Of a stretch of 64,000 nucleotides of DNA, positions 1-8,889 are shown piece by piece. Positions within the stretch are counted from its first letter, which is position 1. Every line of letters starts with the position of its first letter. The translations under genes were made by a program, and so were the position numbers. The notes beneath the pieces were generated by a model. It saw only the letters and a program-made list of their open reading frames with translations, was not told where the DNA came from and searched no databases. The DNA is from Jannaschia seohaensis (GTDB lineage Bacteria; Pseudomonadota; Alphaproteobacteria; Rhodobacterales; Rhodobacteraceae). Location of the stretch: NCBI RefSeq assembly GCF_900116765.1, contig NZ_UETC01000015.1:1-64000 (forward strand). Direction: 5' to 3'.

Positions 1-55
1 CGCGCGCGCGCGGGTCGAGCTGGGGGACGTCCTCCGCCGGGGGCGGGGGGCTCAT
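1..55 (-). CDS. N-terminal end of an unidentified protein (partial)
   Basis: An ATG at 55-53 overlaps the TGA of the exosortase gene (54-52) in an ATGA arrangement, and the frame stays open to the window edge. It reads [19 protein letters not shown]. Only this proline-rich start is visible, so no family can be assigned. The stop-start overlap suggests translation coupled to xrtD in one operon. The call rests on that overlap alone. Confidence 0.45.
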   Translation of the reverse strand, partial: MSPPPPAEDVPQLDPRAR

Positions 56-1671
56 CGGCCGGCGGCGTCCCCGCCTGTCCCAGGCAGGAAGCGCGGCAGG
101 CGCGGCAAGATCTCGGCCATGAGCGCCTCGATCCGCGCCTCGGCGGCGGCCACGTCGTCATCGCTCCCGATGGGGGTGACGAAGCGCACCAGCGCCCCGT
201 CCGTCCGGTCGATCAGCAGGCTGTCGCGCATCACCGCCAGCTTGGCCACGAAATCGTTGGTGAAGCGCTGCCCGCGCTGCTCGAACCAGTAGTAGACCAG
301 CTGTTGCTGCAACCCTTTCTGGATGATCGCGCGGTTCAGTTCGAACGTGCCGAAGGCCGTGTCCGGGAAGGAGACCTCGCGCGTCTCCAGCGAGAAGATC
401 TCCCAGCCACCGGCGGGCAGGCAGACCTCGGGGGAGTGGATCGCGCCGCCCTCGGTCTGCTTGGCGTAGAAAGCCGAGAAGAAATTGACCGGCGCGCCCT
501 CCTCGGGGTCGAGGAAGGTCGCGTTGATGTAGTCGTCGGCGTCGAGCACCGCCTCGATCTCCGGCTCCAGCGGCGTGCGGAAGCTCGACCAGCCCGCGAG
601 CGTCCGCGGGAACAGCGCGAAGCCGTCCCGCTCGACCGGCGGCGCGGGCGGCGCCTGCACCGTCAGATAGAGCGCCGAGACCGCAGCGGTCGCGACCGTG
701 CCGACCGCCAGCATCGCGGTGGCGGGCAGGGCGGTGATCCGGCCCGCCACGCCCATCAGCCCGTTGGTGTCCAGATCGACCGCTTCCGACAGTGGCAGGG
801 GGGCGGGGGTCAGCCGCTGCAGCAGGATCGCCGCCAGAAACAGCAGCGCGATGCAGGACATGAAGATGATCCAGCCCTCGAAGAAATGCAGGAACCCTTC
901 CGCGTGCTCGATCCCGTAGGAATTGACCAGGATGCCGATGACGCCGATCCGGAAGGAGTTCATGAACACCGTCAGCGGCGCGGCCAGGGCGAAGATGACG
1001 GCCTTGTGCCAGAACGGGCCCCGGTAGAGGATCGCGAAGAGATAGCTGAAGCTGAGGATCGGGAAGAGATAGCGCAGGCCCGAGCAGGCCTCGGCCACTT
1101 GCAGCTTGTAGATCCCCAGGTCGATGATGTTGCCGTCCAGATGGACCGGCACCCCGGCAAGCTGCACGAACCAGACGCCGATCTCCGAGGAGATGCCCTG
1201 CAGCATCGTGGTCATCTGCCAGTAGAGGAATTGCGGCAGGGGAAGCATGAAGATCAGGTGGATCACCGGCAGCTGATGGCGGATCCCCCGCTCCCAGCCG
1301 AAGACGGTCAGCACGACGCCGCCCACCCAGAGGATGAAGGCATAGGTGACGATGTCGGGGATGCGCACCACGTTGCCCAGCACGGCCACGGCCAGGGCGA
1401 GCGCGATCACGGCGAGGCCCGGCCAGCGGCGGATGGGGCCGGTCTCGGCCCGCTCGGGGCGGTCGCGCAGCTCCCGCAGGAAAAGATAGAGCGAGATCAG
1501 CGGGATCAGCGGTCCGTGGCTGTATTCCGGCGTGCTCCAGGCCTGGATCAGCGAGACGAAGCCGAACCAGAAGATCGGCAGAGAGACCAGCAGCAGCAGC
1601 GCCAAGAGCGGGCCGCCCAGGGCCCAGCCCGCGAGGCCCGTCCTGCCGGGGGTCGTGTCGATCTGAGCCAT
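52..1671 (-). CDS. xrtD: Exosortase XrtD, VPLPA-CTERM specific, fused to an EpsI domain
   Basis: A 539-residue inner-membrane protein. Exosortases are membrane cysteine transpeptidases that cut the C-terminal sorting tail from exported proteins. The first 300 residues carry about eight hydrophobic segments and the family catalytic triad: Cys196 in EACSGLRY, Arg241 in NSFRIG and His262 in GFLHFFEGW. The last 200 residues form a periplasmic EpsI-type domain, seen in fused exosortases. The type is chosen partly because a VPLPA-CTERM protein lies divergently next door at 1897. The start at 1671 (MAQIDTTPG) is preferred over an upstream open extension that has no signal-like or membrane character. 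The stop overlaps the start of the next gene at 55. The family call is firm; the XrtD subtype rests on domain fusion and context. Confidence 0.9.
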   Translation of the reverse strand: MAQIDTTPGRTGLAGWALGGPLLALLLLVSLPIFWFGFVSLIQAWSTPEYSHGPLIPLISLYLFLRELRDRPERAETGPIRRWPGLAVIALALAVAVLGNVVRIPDIVTYAFILWVGGVVLTVFGWERGIRHQLPVIHLIFMLPLPQFLYWQMTTMLQGISSEIGVWFVQLAGVPVHLDGNIIDLGIYKLQVAEACSGLRYLFPILSFSYLFAILYRGPFWHKAVIFALAAPLTVFMNSFRIGVIGILVNSYGIEHAEGFLHFFEGWIIFMSCIALLFLAAILLQRLTPAPLPLSEAVDLDTNGLMGVAGRITALPATAMLAVGTVATAAVSALYLTVQAPPAPPVERDGFALFPRTLAGWSSFRTPLEPEIEAVLDADDYINATFLDPEEGAPVNFFSAFYAKQTEGGAIHSPEVCLPAGGWEIFSLETREVSFPDTAFGTFELNRAIIQKGLQQQLVYYWFEQRGQRFTNDFVAKLAVMRDSLLIDRTDGALVRFVTPIGSDDDVAAAEARIEALMAEILPRLPRFLPGTGGDAAGR

Positions 1672-1831
1672 GGCGCAAGCTCCTCTCGGGGGCGTCGAGG
1701 TCGGGTCGCGCCCGTATAGAACATCGGGCCACGGACAAGAAGGCGGGACGGAGGCGCGCGGCGCGGCTTGCGCGAATGTGATGCGGGCCTGCCCGGGGCG
1801 GGCGGCGGATATGCGCAAGGCTCGGGCGAAA

Positions 1832-1896
1832 TTGACAGGGTGCCGGCACTCTGCGAGCGTTTTGCAAGGATAACGGAGCGGCATGAGAAAGACGAG
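1832..1896 (+). promoter_or_regulatory. Possible promoter for the VPLPA-CTERM gene
   Basis: A perfect TTGACA hexamer lies at 1832-1837. The -10 region about 17 bases downstream is poor. It sits in the roughly 225-base divergent gap between xrtD and its putative substrate. Weak call. Confidence 0.25.
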
Positions 1897-2553
1897 ATGG
1901 TTCGAATGATCGCGGCAGCCGGGCTGTCTCTCCTGATGGGCGTCGGCGCGGTCCATGCCTCCGTCCTGTCCGACGGCAGCTTCGAGGCGGGCACGCCGAA
2001 CCCGTCCTGGACCGAGTTCTCCGCCAATTTCGGCACCCCTTTATGCACGATAGCAAACTGTGGGACGGGCAACGGCAGCGGCCCCCGAACGGGCGACTGG
2101 TGGGCGTGGTTCGGTGGCGTCCAATCCGCGCCCGAGGCCAGCAGCCTGTCTCAGACGGTGGTCCTTCCGACGGGGTCGGCGACGCTCCGGTTCTATTTCG
2201 AAACGCCCGCTCTCTCCGCCAATCCGTCCGATTTCATCGAGGCGCGCATGAACGGCACGACCGTCTGGTCGGAGACCGCCGCGACGGCCACGTCTGGACT
2301 TGGCTACAGTCTCGTCTCCGTCGATATCAGCGCCTACGCCGATGGCGGCAGTCACACCCTGTCCTTCTTCGCGGAAACGACCGGCAACGGCGTCTCGAAC
2401 TTCTTCATCGACGACGTGTCGATCGAAACGGCGGCGGTCCCGCTGCCCCCGGCCGCGCTGCTGCTTGGGGGCGCGCTGCTGGGCGGGCTGGGCCTGGCGC
2501 GGCGACGGCCCCGACCGCGCTCAGACCACCGAGCGGCGGAGAACCGCGCGTAA
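1897..2553 (+). CDS. VPLPA-CTERM sorted secreted protein
   Basis: A 218-residue exported protein of unknown function. It has an N-terminal signal peptide (hydrophobic run [16 protein letters not shown]). A beta-rich middle follows, resembling the jelly-roll of PEP-CTERM proteins ([16 protein letters not shown] near the mature start, FFIDDVSIE near residue 175). The tripartite sorting tail is [17 protein letters not shown] followed by Arg-rich LARRRPRPR at about residues 181-212. Such a tail is the substrate signature of XrtD, which is encoded divergently 225 bases away. The chosen ATG at 1897 has a weak ribosome site. A better-spaced GGAG precedes an out-of-frame ATG at 1883 that stops after eight codons (MRKTRWFE), so the true N-terminus is uncertain. 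Confidence 0.85.
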   Translation: MVRMIAAAGLSLLMGVGAVHASVLSDGSFEAGTPNPSWTEFSANFGTPLCTIANCGTGNGSGPRTGDWWAWFGGVQSAPEASSLSQTVVLPTGSATLRFYFETPALSANPSDFIEARMNGTTVWSETAATATSGLGYSLVSVDISAYADGGSHTLSFFAETTGNGVSNFFIDDVSIETAAVPLPPAALLLGGALLGGLGLARRRPRPRSDHRAAENRA

Positions 2554-2581
2554 CGCCAGGCAGGGCCGTTACGGGGCTCCA

Positions 2582-3514
2582 TCACCCTCCGGCGCGGGCC
2601 ACGAGGTGACTGACGGCGGCGCGGTCGGCTGCGGCGGCGGCATCGGCCCAGGACCGGAAGGCCGCCACCTTGGGGATCTGCCATTTGTCGCGCCCCGCCA
2701 GCAGGCAGATGCCGCCCAGGGGCGATGGGCAGACCATGTCCGGAAAGGGCGCGACCAGGGTTCCGGCGTCGAGTTCCTCGCGGCAGAGAACGAGATCCGC
2801 CATCACCACCCCGACGCCCATGACGGCGGCCTTGGTCGCGATGTCGATATTGGGGAAGTCCTGACCGCGCGCGGGATCGACCCCCGCCGGGCGGAAGGCG
2901 TCGGTCCAGGCCGTCCAATCGGCATGGCTCCTGGTTTCGTGCAGCAGCTCGCAGGCGGCCAGCGCCTCGGGCCGTCGCAATGCCTTGTCGCGCAGATAGC
3001 GCGGTGCGCAGGCCGGGGTGAGCAGGGTGGGAAAGAGCGGCTGCGCCGCCAGATCCGGCGACCGGTTCGGCCAGTTGGAGACGGAGAAGCCGATATCGGC
3101 CTCGATCGGGTCGAAGCCGCTCTCGGGGTAGAAATCCGTCGTCAGCCGGACGCGGAATTCGGGATGCGCCGTCCTGAAATCCTCCAGCCTGGGCAAGAGC
3201 CACCGGATCGACGTGCCCGGCGGACAGATGATGCGCAACTCGGCGGCATCCGCGGAGAGGTTCTCGGCCGCGCGCGCGATCGTGCCGAACGCCTCCGAGA
3301 CGACCGGCAGCAGCTTGAGACCCGCCGCCGTCAGCCGGACGCCCTGCGCCTGCCGCACGAAGAGCGGCACCCCCAGATGCGCCTCCAGCAGTTTGACATG
3401 CCGGCTGATCGCGCCGCGGGTCACGTGCAGCTCTTCGCTCGCGCCGACGAAGCCCCCGTGACGGGCTGCGGCCTCGAACGCCTTGAGGGCATTGAGCGGC
3501 GGGAGCTTCGCCAT
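2582..3514 (-). CDS. LysR-family regulator, GcvA-like
   Basis: A 310-residue LysR-type transcription factor. The N-terminal winged helix-turn-helix reads LNALKAFEAAARHGGF and ISRHVKLLEAHLGVPLF, a form typical of the GcvA subgroup. The rest is a periplasmic-binding-like effector domain. It is divergent from the small DUF1127-like gene at 3621. GcvA-like regulators next to DUF1127 proteins are common in Rhodobacterales, and LysR proteins often control their divergent neighbour. The inducer is unknown. It converges on the VPLPA-CTERM gene with a 28-base gap. Confidence 0.88.
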   Translation of the reverse strand: MAKLPPLNALKAFEAAARHGGFVGASEELHVTRGAISRHVKLLEAHLGVPLFVRQAQGVRLTAAGLKLLPVVSEAFGTIARAAENLSADAAELRIICPPGTSIRWLLPRLEDFRTAHPEFRVRLTTDFYPESGFDPIEADIGFSVSNWPNRSPDLAAQPLFPTLLTPACAPRYLRDKALRRPEALAACELLHETRSHADWTAWTDAFRPAGVDPARGQDFPNIDIATKAAVMGVGVVMADLVLCREELDAGTLVAPFPDMVCPSPLGGICLLAGRDKWQIPKVAAFRSWADAAAAADRAAVSHLVARAGG

Positions 3515-3546
3515 GTCTAAGGCTCACTTTTCCTGATCCATTGCGT

Positions 3547-3563
3547 GCAAAAGCTTGGTTTGC
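3547..3563. promoter_or_regulatory. Candidate LysR operator between divergent genes
   Basis: An inverted repeat GCAAA-N7-TTTGC lies in the 106-base gap between the LysR gene (start 3514) and the DUF1127-like gene (start 3621). Arms and spacing resemble LysR boxes. No binding data; inferred from position and symmetry. Confidence 0.35.
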
Positions 3564-3620
3564 GCCCAGGCCCTGCTGCGCCCTACCGAGAGGATAGGCC
3601 AAGAAGGATGAGAAAACAAA

Positions 3621-3902
3621 ATGCTTACACTGGGACTTGAGCAGCGGCGCGCCGCCGGGGCCGCCGCCCGCCTCTTCACTCTGTTCGAAAAACTTGTCCC
3701 TCGGCATCGCGAGAGAGAGCCGCGCGCGCCGCTGCGGCAGGATCTGGAGCGCCTCGCCCTGAGCGCGCCGCATATGCTGGCGGATATCGGCTTCGCGCGC
3801 GACCCGAAGGCGTCTTCGCCCGGCAGGACGGTCTGGCGCCGGGGCCCGCTCTGCGTGGTGGTTTCGGCCGTGGCGCCGGAGGTCTCGGTCTCGGGGCCCT
3901 AG
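3621..3902 (+). CDS. Small DUF1127-like protein
   Basis: A 93-residue basic protein. The segment LSAPHMLADIGFARD (about residues 47-61) matches the DUF1127/YjiS core, whose usual form is LSDHLLRDIGL. DUF1127 proteins in alphaproteobacteria have been tied to phosphate or carbon metabolism and RNA binding, but nothing here fixes the role. The N-terminal half is Arg/Ala-rich. A GAAGGA about 12 bases upstream serves as a distant ribosome site. Divergent from the GcvA-like regulator, which probably controls it. Confidence 0.65.
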   Translation: MLTLGLEQRRAAGAAARLFTLFEKLVPRHREREPRAPLRQDLERLALSAPHMLADIGFARDPKASSPGRTVWRRGPLCVVVSAVAPEVSVSGP

Positions 3903-3910
3903 CGGCCCGC

Positions 3911-3954
3911 GCCCGGGCTAGCCGGGTCGCCCCCCCGCCGGGGCTAGCCGGGCC
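3911..3954. terminator. Duplicated palindrome between convergent genes
   Basis: Two copies of a palindromic GGGCTAGCCGGG core lie at about 3914-3925 and 3941-3952, at the ends of the convergent DUF1127-like and LysR genes. The second overlaps the LysR stop codon (TAG at 3946-3944). There is no U-run, so it would be a GC-only bidirectional terminator at best. Confidence 0.35.
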
Positions 3955-4822
3955 AGGCGAACCCGTTCGCGGCGCGCATGAGCGCGTCCATGGCGGGCGA
4001 GAACTTGCGGCCGGGCACGGTCACCAAGGCGATGCGCCGTTCGACGGCGGGCTCCACCAGCGGGCGCTGGATCAGACCCGGCAGGGTGACTGAATATTCC
4101 GGCATGAACGCGAAGCCGATCCCGGCCAGCACCATGGCCTGAACCCAATCCTCGCGCTCGGAGCGGAACCGCGCATAAAGTTCCACCTCTTTGTCGGCGC
4201 AGACGGCCATGACCATCTCGCGCATCTCGCAGGAGAGCCGGTCGACATAATTCTCGCCCGAAAGCGCGTCGAGCGTGACAGCATTCAACCGCCCCAGCCG
4301 GTGCTCGGGGGGGAAGACGACCACATAGCGCTCATCGTAGAGCGGATGGGTCCGGAACGTATCGGCGATCTCGTCCGTCAAAGTCATGACGGCGGCATCG
4401 ATGTCGCCCTCCGAGAGATTGTTCTTCAGCTCCGCGGGGGATTGCTCGCTGACGGACAGTTCCAGGCCGCTATGGTTCTTTTCGAACTGGGCGAGGAAGC
4501 GGGCCAGCCGGATATGCCCGATCGTGGACATCACGCCGAGACGAAGCGGCACCTTTTCGAGCAGCCGGAAGTTTTGCGCCAGGACCTGCGTGGCGGCCGC
4601 CTCGTCGACGATATGTTGGAGATGCGGCAGCATCGAGCGCCCGAAATCGCTCAGCAGGATCCGGCGGCCCTCGCGGTGGAATACAGGGGCGCCGAGCTCG
4701 TCCTCCAGGGCCTTCACGCCCTTGGTGAGCGCGGGCTGCGACACGTTGCACTCCGCCGCGGCCTTGGTGAAGTTCAGATGCCTGGCCGCCGCCAGCACAT
4801 ATCGAATTTGGGACATCTCCAT
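3944..4822 (-). CDS. LysR-family regulator, OxyR/CynR-like
   Basis: A 292-residue LysR regulator. The helix-turn-helix lies at about residues 4-62 (LNFTKAAAECNVSQPALTKG, LEDELGAPVFHREGR), followed by an effector-binding domain. The start ATG at 4822 (MEMSQIRY) is chosen because family members begin 1-3 residues before the first helix; an upstream in-frame ATG at 4852 would add ten atypical residues. It is divergent from a DUF4242-like gene at 4978 and is its likely regulator. The effector is unknown. Confidence 0.88.
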   Translation of the reverse strand: MEMSQIRYVLAAARHLNFTKAAAECNVSQPALTKGVKALEDELGAPVFHREGRRILLSDFGRSMLPHLQHIVDEAAATQVLAQNFRLLEKVPLRLGVMSTIGHIRLARFLAQFEKNHSGLELSVSEQSPAELKNNLSEGDIDAAVMTLTDEIADTFRTHPLYDERYVVVFPPEHRLGRLNAVTLDALSGENYVDRLSCEMREMVMAVCADKEVELYARFRSEREDWVQAMVLAGIGFAFMPEYSVTLPGLIQRPLVEPAVERRIALVTVPGRKFSPAMDALMRAANGFAWPG

Positions 4823-4896
4823 CGCCGCGACCCCTCGACCCCATGCCGCCACATGCCGTCGATCCTAGCCGATTCGATCCAAACCGGCGGTTATTG

Positions 4897-4908
4897 TTCG
4901 ATAGCGAA
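4897..4908. promoter_or_regulatory. Candidate LysR operator
   Basis: TTCG-ATAG-CGAA is an inverted repeat in an unusually AT-rich patch between the LysR gene (start 4822) and the DUF4242-like gene (start 4978). Short arms; inferred only from symmetry and position. Confidence 0.3.
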
Positions 4909-4977
4909 ACGCTGTTTCCCAAGGCGCGGGGTTTCAGGCCTCACTGGAGGCACGGCATCGAGAGGAGGAGACCCGCA

Positions 4978-5241
4978 ATGTCAGTCTACATGGTCGAACG
5001 GAACCTGAAGGGCATCAGCATGGAGGACCTGGCCGGCGCGCAGAAGGCCGCCATCGCCACGGCCGAGCGCATGTCCGGCAATGGCGACCCGATCCGCTAC
5101 CTTCGCTCCACCTTCGCCCCGGAAGACGGCCGCTGCATGTGCCTGTTCGACGGCGAAAGCGCCGAGCAGGTCCAGCGGCTGAACGAGACCGCCGGCCTTC
5201 CCTATGAGCGCGTCGTCGCGGCGCTCGATCTGGCGCCGTGA
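4978..5241 (+). CDS. DUF4242-like small protein
   Basis: An 87-residue protein beginning MSVYMVERNLKGISMEDL and ending with a conserved ERVVAALDL stretch. It matches the ferredoxin-like fold of DUF4242 proteins, some of which bind nickel. The middle RCMCLFDGESAEQVQRLNE fits the family. The start at 4978 follows a very strong GAGAGGAGGAG ribosome site. It stands alone and is divergent from a LysR regulator, which suggests inducible expression. The exact function is unknown. Confidence 0.75.
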   Translation: MSVYMVERNLKGISMEDLAGAQKAAIATAERMSGNGDPIRYLRSTFAPEDGRCMCLFDGESAEQVQRLNETAGLPYERVVAALDLAP

Positions 5242-5326
5242 TGACGCTGTGATCTGGCCGGGACCGATGCGGCGGGGCGGGCAGCGCGCGCGCCCTGCCT
5301 GATCTCGGCCAGCCGGAGACGGCGCG

Positions 5327-7789
5327 TCACTCGCCCGTCGGGGCGCCCGCCTCAAGGGCTTCCAGCTCCGCCCGGGCGCGGGCGACCTGGGGCGGCGGGG
5401 GGCCGGGCAGCTCGATCTCCAGGGCGCGGCGGAACTGGGCGGCGGCGTCCTCGGGACGGTCGGCGGCCAGATAGGCCATGCCCAGATGGTATTGCACCGC
5501 CGGGTCGTCGGGCAGACCGGCCGCGGCGGGCTCCAGATGGGCGATGGCCGTCTCGGTGTCGCCGCGGCGATGGGCGATCCAGCCATAGGTGTCCTGGAAG
5601 GCGGGGATCTCGGCCTCGCGCAGGCGGCGGGCGACGGTCCAGGCGCGCTCCAGGCTGTCCGCATCGTCGCGCAGGGTCGACAGCAGGCTGGCCAGGTTGT
5701 TGGCGATGACGACATTGTTCGGCGCGGCCGTGTAGAGCCGCTCGTAGATGGCCAGGGCGCCCTCGGCATCGCCCCGCCGCTCCAGAAGGCTCGCCTGGGT
5801 CCAGAGCAGGTTGGGCCCCTCGGGCAGCGCGGCGAGGGCCTCGCTCAGGATGGCCTCGGCGCGGTCGGAATCGCCCTGGGCATAGGCCAGGCGCACCAGG
5901 CTCATCCAGGCGTTCTCCAGCTGCGGCACGTCTTCGACCAGCGCGCGGAAGCCCGCCTCGGCCGCCTCCAGATCGCCCACCGCCTGCAGCGTGGCGGCAT
6001 GGGCCAAGCGGCGCACCAGCGCGTCCGGCTCCTCGGCCAGGAGCGTGTCGGCATAGGCGCGCGCGCCCTCCAGATCGCCCGCGCTCAGCCGGGCGCGCAG
6101 CACCGCCAGTCGCACCGAGAGATCCCCGCCGCCGGTCTCCCCGGCGAGCCCTTCCAGAAAGGCCACCGCATCCTCGGTGCGGCCCTCGGCGGCTAGGCGG
6201 ATGGCTTGCAGCCCGTCGGCCGCCTGCGTGGCCTCCTCGGTGCCCCAGCCGCGCAGGCTGCGCTCCACGTCACTGGCGCGGACCCAGTCCTCCATCCCGC
6301 GATAGACGCGGGCCAGGTCCAGCATCATCGGCAGGTTCCGGGGCGTCTGGCGCAGCGCGGCGATCAGCGCCTCCTCGGCGGCCAGCCAGCGCTCCTGCTG
6401 CATCAGGAAGGCGGCGTAGCGGCGGGTCTCCTCGGGGGCGCGGCCCGAGACGTCGGCGGCCAGCGACAGCATGTCCCCGGCCAGCGCCCGGTCGCCGTTC
6501 CTGAGATGGGCCTGCGCCATCAGCGTCATGGCGCCGGTATCGTCGGGGGCGGTGTCGAGCGCGCTGCGCAGGGCGGCGATGGCGGCATCGACCGCGTCGG
6601 CCTCGATATCCCAGGCGGCCCGCAGCTTGAGCGCCTCGATCTGGCCGGCATCGGCCTCCAGCACCTCGGCCACGCGCCGCTGGGCGCCGACGCGGTTGCC
6701 GGTCCGCTCCAGCATCCGCGCCAGCAGGATGCGGGCGTCGTTCTCGGCATCGGAGGTGCCGGCCCCCTCCAGCAGGTCTTCGAGTTCGGCGATGGCCGGC
6801 CCGGTCTCGCCCTGGTCGAAGCGGATACGAGCGCGCAAGGAGCGCAGCCCGGTCGGCGCCTCGGCATCCGCGATGGCGGTGTCGAGCGCGTCGAGCGCCG
6901 CCTCGGGCCCGCGCTGCTCCAGCAGGAAGCCGATGCGCAGAACCTGCCGCTCGGACTGGGCCTCGGCATCGGGGGCGGCGGCGACATAATCGGCCAGCAC
7001 CGCCTCCGCCTCGGGGCCGCGATCCTCCGAGAGCAGGAAGCGCACCAGATCGGACATCGCCTCGCGGTCGTCGGGGAACTGCGCGCGGCGGGCCCGGAGC
7101 GCGGCCTCCAGCCCGGCCATGTCCTGCTGCCCGACCAGCACGCGCAAGCGCATGTCGTGCAGGTCGCGCGCCTCGGGCGCCACGGCGAGCGCGGCGTCGA
7201 GCCGCTCGACCGCGGTGTCGAGCGCCTGGGCGCGCAGCGCGTCGTCGATGGCGATGCGATAGAGCGGCAGATCGTCGGGGCGCGTCTCCAAGAGGGCCAG
7301 GGCGCGCTCGGCGGCGGCGCGGCGGGCCTCGGGATCCTCGGCCTCCAGCGCGTCGGCATAATCGATCGAGGCGGCCAGCGCGCGCACATCCGGATCCTCG
7401 GGGGCGAGATCGCGCACGCGGTTGCCATAGCGGCGCACAATGTCCCAGGCGCCCTGCGTCAGCGCCAGCTGCGAGAGCGCGACCAGCGCCTCGCGATCCT
7501 CGGGATATTGCTCGACCAGGCGCAGATACTGGCCCATGGCCTCGCGGGTGCGGCCCATCTCCAGGACCGTGGCGGCATAGAGCGCGCGGGCATCGCGATG
7601 CTGCCCGTTGAGATCGAAGACGTTGCGCAGCTCGACCAGAGCGCGCTCCGATTCGCCCTCCTCCAGCAGAGCCACGGCGCTCTCGTAATGTTCCTGGGCG
7701 CGCTCCTCGGCGGATTGGCAGGCGGCGAGCGTCAGCGTGAGCGCCAGGGTCAGCAGGGCGGCGCGCAGGCGGGAGCGTGCTTGGGTCAT
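5327..7789 (-). CDS. TPR-repeat lipoprotein of the exosortase/EPS type (PrsT-like)
   Basis: An 820-residue lipoprotein. The N-terminus is a lipoprotein signal with lipobox LAAC and lipidated Cys24. The rest is about twenty tetratricopeptide repeats rich in Ala, Leu and Glu, for example DREALVALSQLALTQGAWD and NNVVIANNLASLLS near the end. Long TPR lipoproteins of this kind are standard partners of exosortase-associated EPS loci and are thought to scaffold the export complex in the periplasm. It is encoded next to the initiating sugar transferase on the same strand. The start at 7789 is chosen because it puts the signal peptide at residue 1; the in-frame ATG further upstream has no such signal. 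Confidence 0.85.
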   Translation of the reverse strand: MTQARSRLRAALLTLALTLTLAACQSAEERAQEHYESAVALLEEGESERALVELRNVFDLNGQHRDARALYAATVLEMGRTREAMGQYLRLVEQYPEDREALVALSQLALTQGAWDIVRRYGNRVRDLAPEDPDVRALAASIDYADALEAEDPEARRAAAERALALLETRPDDLPLYRIAIDDALRAQALDTAVERLDAALAVAPEARDLHDMRLRVLVGQQDMAGLEAALRARRAQFPDDREAMSDLVRFLLSEDRGPEAEAVLADYVAAAPDAEAQSERQVLRIGFLLEQRGPEAALDALDTAIADAEAPTGLRSLRARIRFDQGETGPAIAELEDLLEGAGTSDAENDARILLARMLERTGNRVGAQRRVAEVLEADAGQIEALKLRAAWDIEADAVDAAIAALRSALDTAPDDTGAMTLMAQAHLRNGDRALAGDMLSLAADVSGRAPEETRRYAAFLMQQERWLAAEEALIAALRQTPRNLPMMLDLARVYRGMEDWVRASDVERSLRGWGTEEATQAADGLQAIRLAAEGRTEDAVAFLEGLAGETGGGDLSVRLAVLRARLSAGDLEGARAYADTLLAEEPDALVRRLAHAATLQAVGDLEAAEAGFRALVEDVPQLENAWMSLVRLAYAQGDSDRAEAILSEALAALPEGPNLLWTQASLLERRGDAEGALAIYERLYTAAPNNVVIANNLASLLSTLRDDADSLERAWTVARRLREAEIPAFQDTYGWIAHRRGDTETAIAHLEPAAAGLPDDPAVQYHLGMAYLAADRPEDAAAQFRRALEIELPGPPPPQVARARAELEALEAGAPTGE

Positions 7790-7864
7790 GGTCCGGGTCA
7801 CAGCAATCGATAAGGGCCCGCGCGGGCGGGCCGGAGTTTCACACAGACTTGGATATCGGAACAG

Positions 7865-7905
7865 ACATGCCAAGGGGCGGCGGCGCGACGCCGCGCCTCC
7901 TGGCC
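7865..7905 (-). terminator. GC hairpin after the sugar transferase gene
   Basis: GGCGGCGGCGCGACGCCGCGCC forms a strong short-loop stem between the sugar transferase stop (7914) and the TPR gene start (7789). It may attenuate read-through within this two-gene unit. There is no clear U-run. Confidence 0.3.
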
Positions 7906-7913
7906 CCGGATCC

Positions 7914-8591
7914 TCAGCAGCCGGTGCCGCGCAGCACCACTCCGACCGTGCGCAAGAGCACCGTGGCGTCGGTGCGCAGGGTCTGCGCCATCCAATAGGC
8001 GTCGTCGAATCGCGCCCGGTCGCGGAAGCGGCACTGATTGCGGTCGGAGATCTGCCAGAAGCCGGTCAGGCCGGGCCGCATCGCATAGTAGCGGCTGCCG
8101 GGATAGAGCACCTGCTGGGCGGGCAGCATCGGGCGCGGGCCGACCAGGCTCATCTCGCCGGTCAGCACGTTGATCACCTGGGGCAGCTCGTCCATCGAGC
8201 TCTTGCGCAGGAAGCGGCCGAAGCGGGTGATGCGGGGATCGCAGCGCAGCTTCTGGGTGTCGTCCCATTCGGCGCGGGCCTCCGGGTCGGAGGCCAGATG
8301 CCGCGCCAGCAGGGCGTCGGCGCCGGGCACCATCGAGCGCAGCTTCCACATCCGAAAGACCCGACCGCCGCGGCCCACCCGGGGCTGGCGGTAGAAGGGG
8401 GAATGCCCGTCGAGCGCCACGACCGCCGCCGCCATCAGGATCAGCGGCAGCCAGAGCGGCAGCGCCAGGATCACCAGCGTCAGGTCGAGCGTGCGCTTGC
8501 CGAACCGGGAATAGGACGCCACTGGGTGCGTACGGGGGGCATCCACGAAAAAGCCGATCTGGTCGTGGATGTCGTCTGGATAGGCACTCAT
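7914..8591 (-). CDS. Undecaprenyl-phosphate sugar-1-phosphate transferase (EPS initiation)
   Basis: A 225-residue member of the bacterial sugar transferase family (PF02397, WbaP/ExoY type). It loads the first sugar phosphate onto undecaprenyl phosphate at the inner membrane. One membrane segment lies at about residues 38-60 (LDLTLVILALPLWLPLI). The catalytic domain follows with KLRSMVPGAD, KSSMDELPQVINVLTGEMS and LVGPRPMLP, and ends RPGLTGFWQISDRN. The length is that of the minimal ExoY-like form without the extra membrane bundle. It is divergent from the ATPase/Wzz/kinase/Wza operon across a 400-base control region, so it starts the same pathway. The sugar specificity cannot be read from sequence. 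Confidence 0.93.
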   Translation of the reverse strand: MSAYPDDIHDQIGFFVDAPRTHPVASYSRFGKRTLDLTLVILALPLWLPLILMAAAVVALDGHSPFYRQPRVGRGGRVFRMWKLRSMVPGADALLARHLASDPEARAEWDDTQKLRCDPRITRFGRFLRKSSMDELPQVINVLTGEMSLVGPRPMLPAQQVLYPGSRYYAMRPGLTGFWQISDRNQCRFRDRARFDDAYWMAQTLRTDATVLLRTVGVVLRGTGC

Positions 8592-8803
8592 TAACGTCGG
8601 TCTCTGCTCTCGAACCTGCTGACCCAGCCGGTGCTATCGTTAAAAACCGACTAGAATTGGACCTTTCCTTGGGTCTGACCGCTAGATCGTCCCAGGACAA
8701 CCCTTTTTCCGCATCTTCCGGTAATTCAGTGTGAAACGGCCCGATTCCGCATCGTCGCCTCCGCCCCGCCCCGGCGCGACCGGTCGCGGCGCCCCCCTGC
8801 GGA

Positions 8804-8836
8804 CACAGTGCGATCACAGTACGATCCCAGTGACGG
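8804..8836. repeat. Three tandem 11-base repeats upstream of the EPS operon
   Basis: CACAGTGCGAT (8804-8814), CACAGTACGAT (8815-8825) and a diverged CCCAGTGACGG (8826-8836). One helical turn per unit on one DNA face is typical of iterons for a regulator. They lie 155-190 bases before the ATPase start. Confidence 0.55.
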
Positions 8837-8871
8837 GACGCGCCGACTCGAATGTGCAATGCGCTCGGGAA

Positions 8872-8889
8872 CGTGTCATGCGTGTCATT
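8872..8889. repeat. Two tandem 9-base repeats upstream of the EPS operon
   Basis: CGTGTCATG (8872-8880) followed directly by CGTGTCATT (8881-8889), about 100 bases before the ATPase start. A possible second binding site in the same control region. Confidence 0.45.

Noticed and set aside
304-1719. Long open frame opposite xrtD (471 codons)
   Set aside because: Arg/Gln/Asp-rich low-complexity product, fully antisense to a gene with clear catalytic residues; a typical high-GC shadow frame.
1897-1915. GGTTCGAAT resembling a tRNA T-loop
   Set aside because: No matching acceptor stem, anticodon arm or CCA within 100 bases; inside a coding start.
6206-7813. Long open frame opposite the TPR gene (535 codons)
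   Set aside because: Gly/Gln/Arg-rich with no domain; the minus-strand TPR repeats and lipobox are real.
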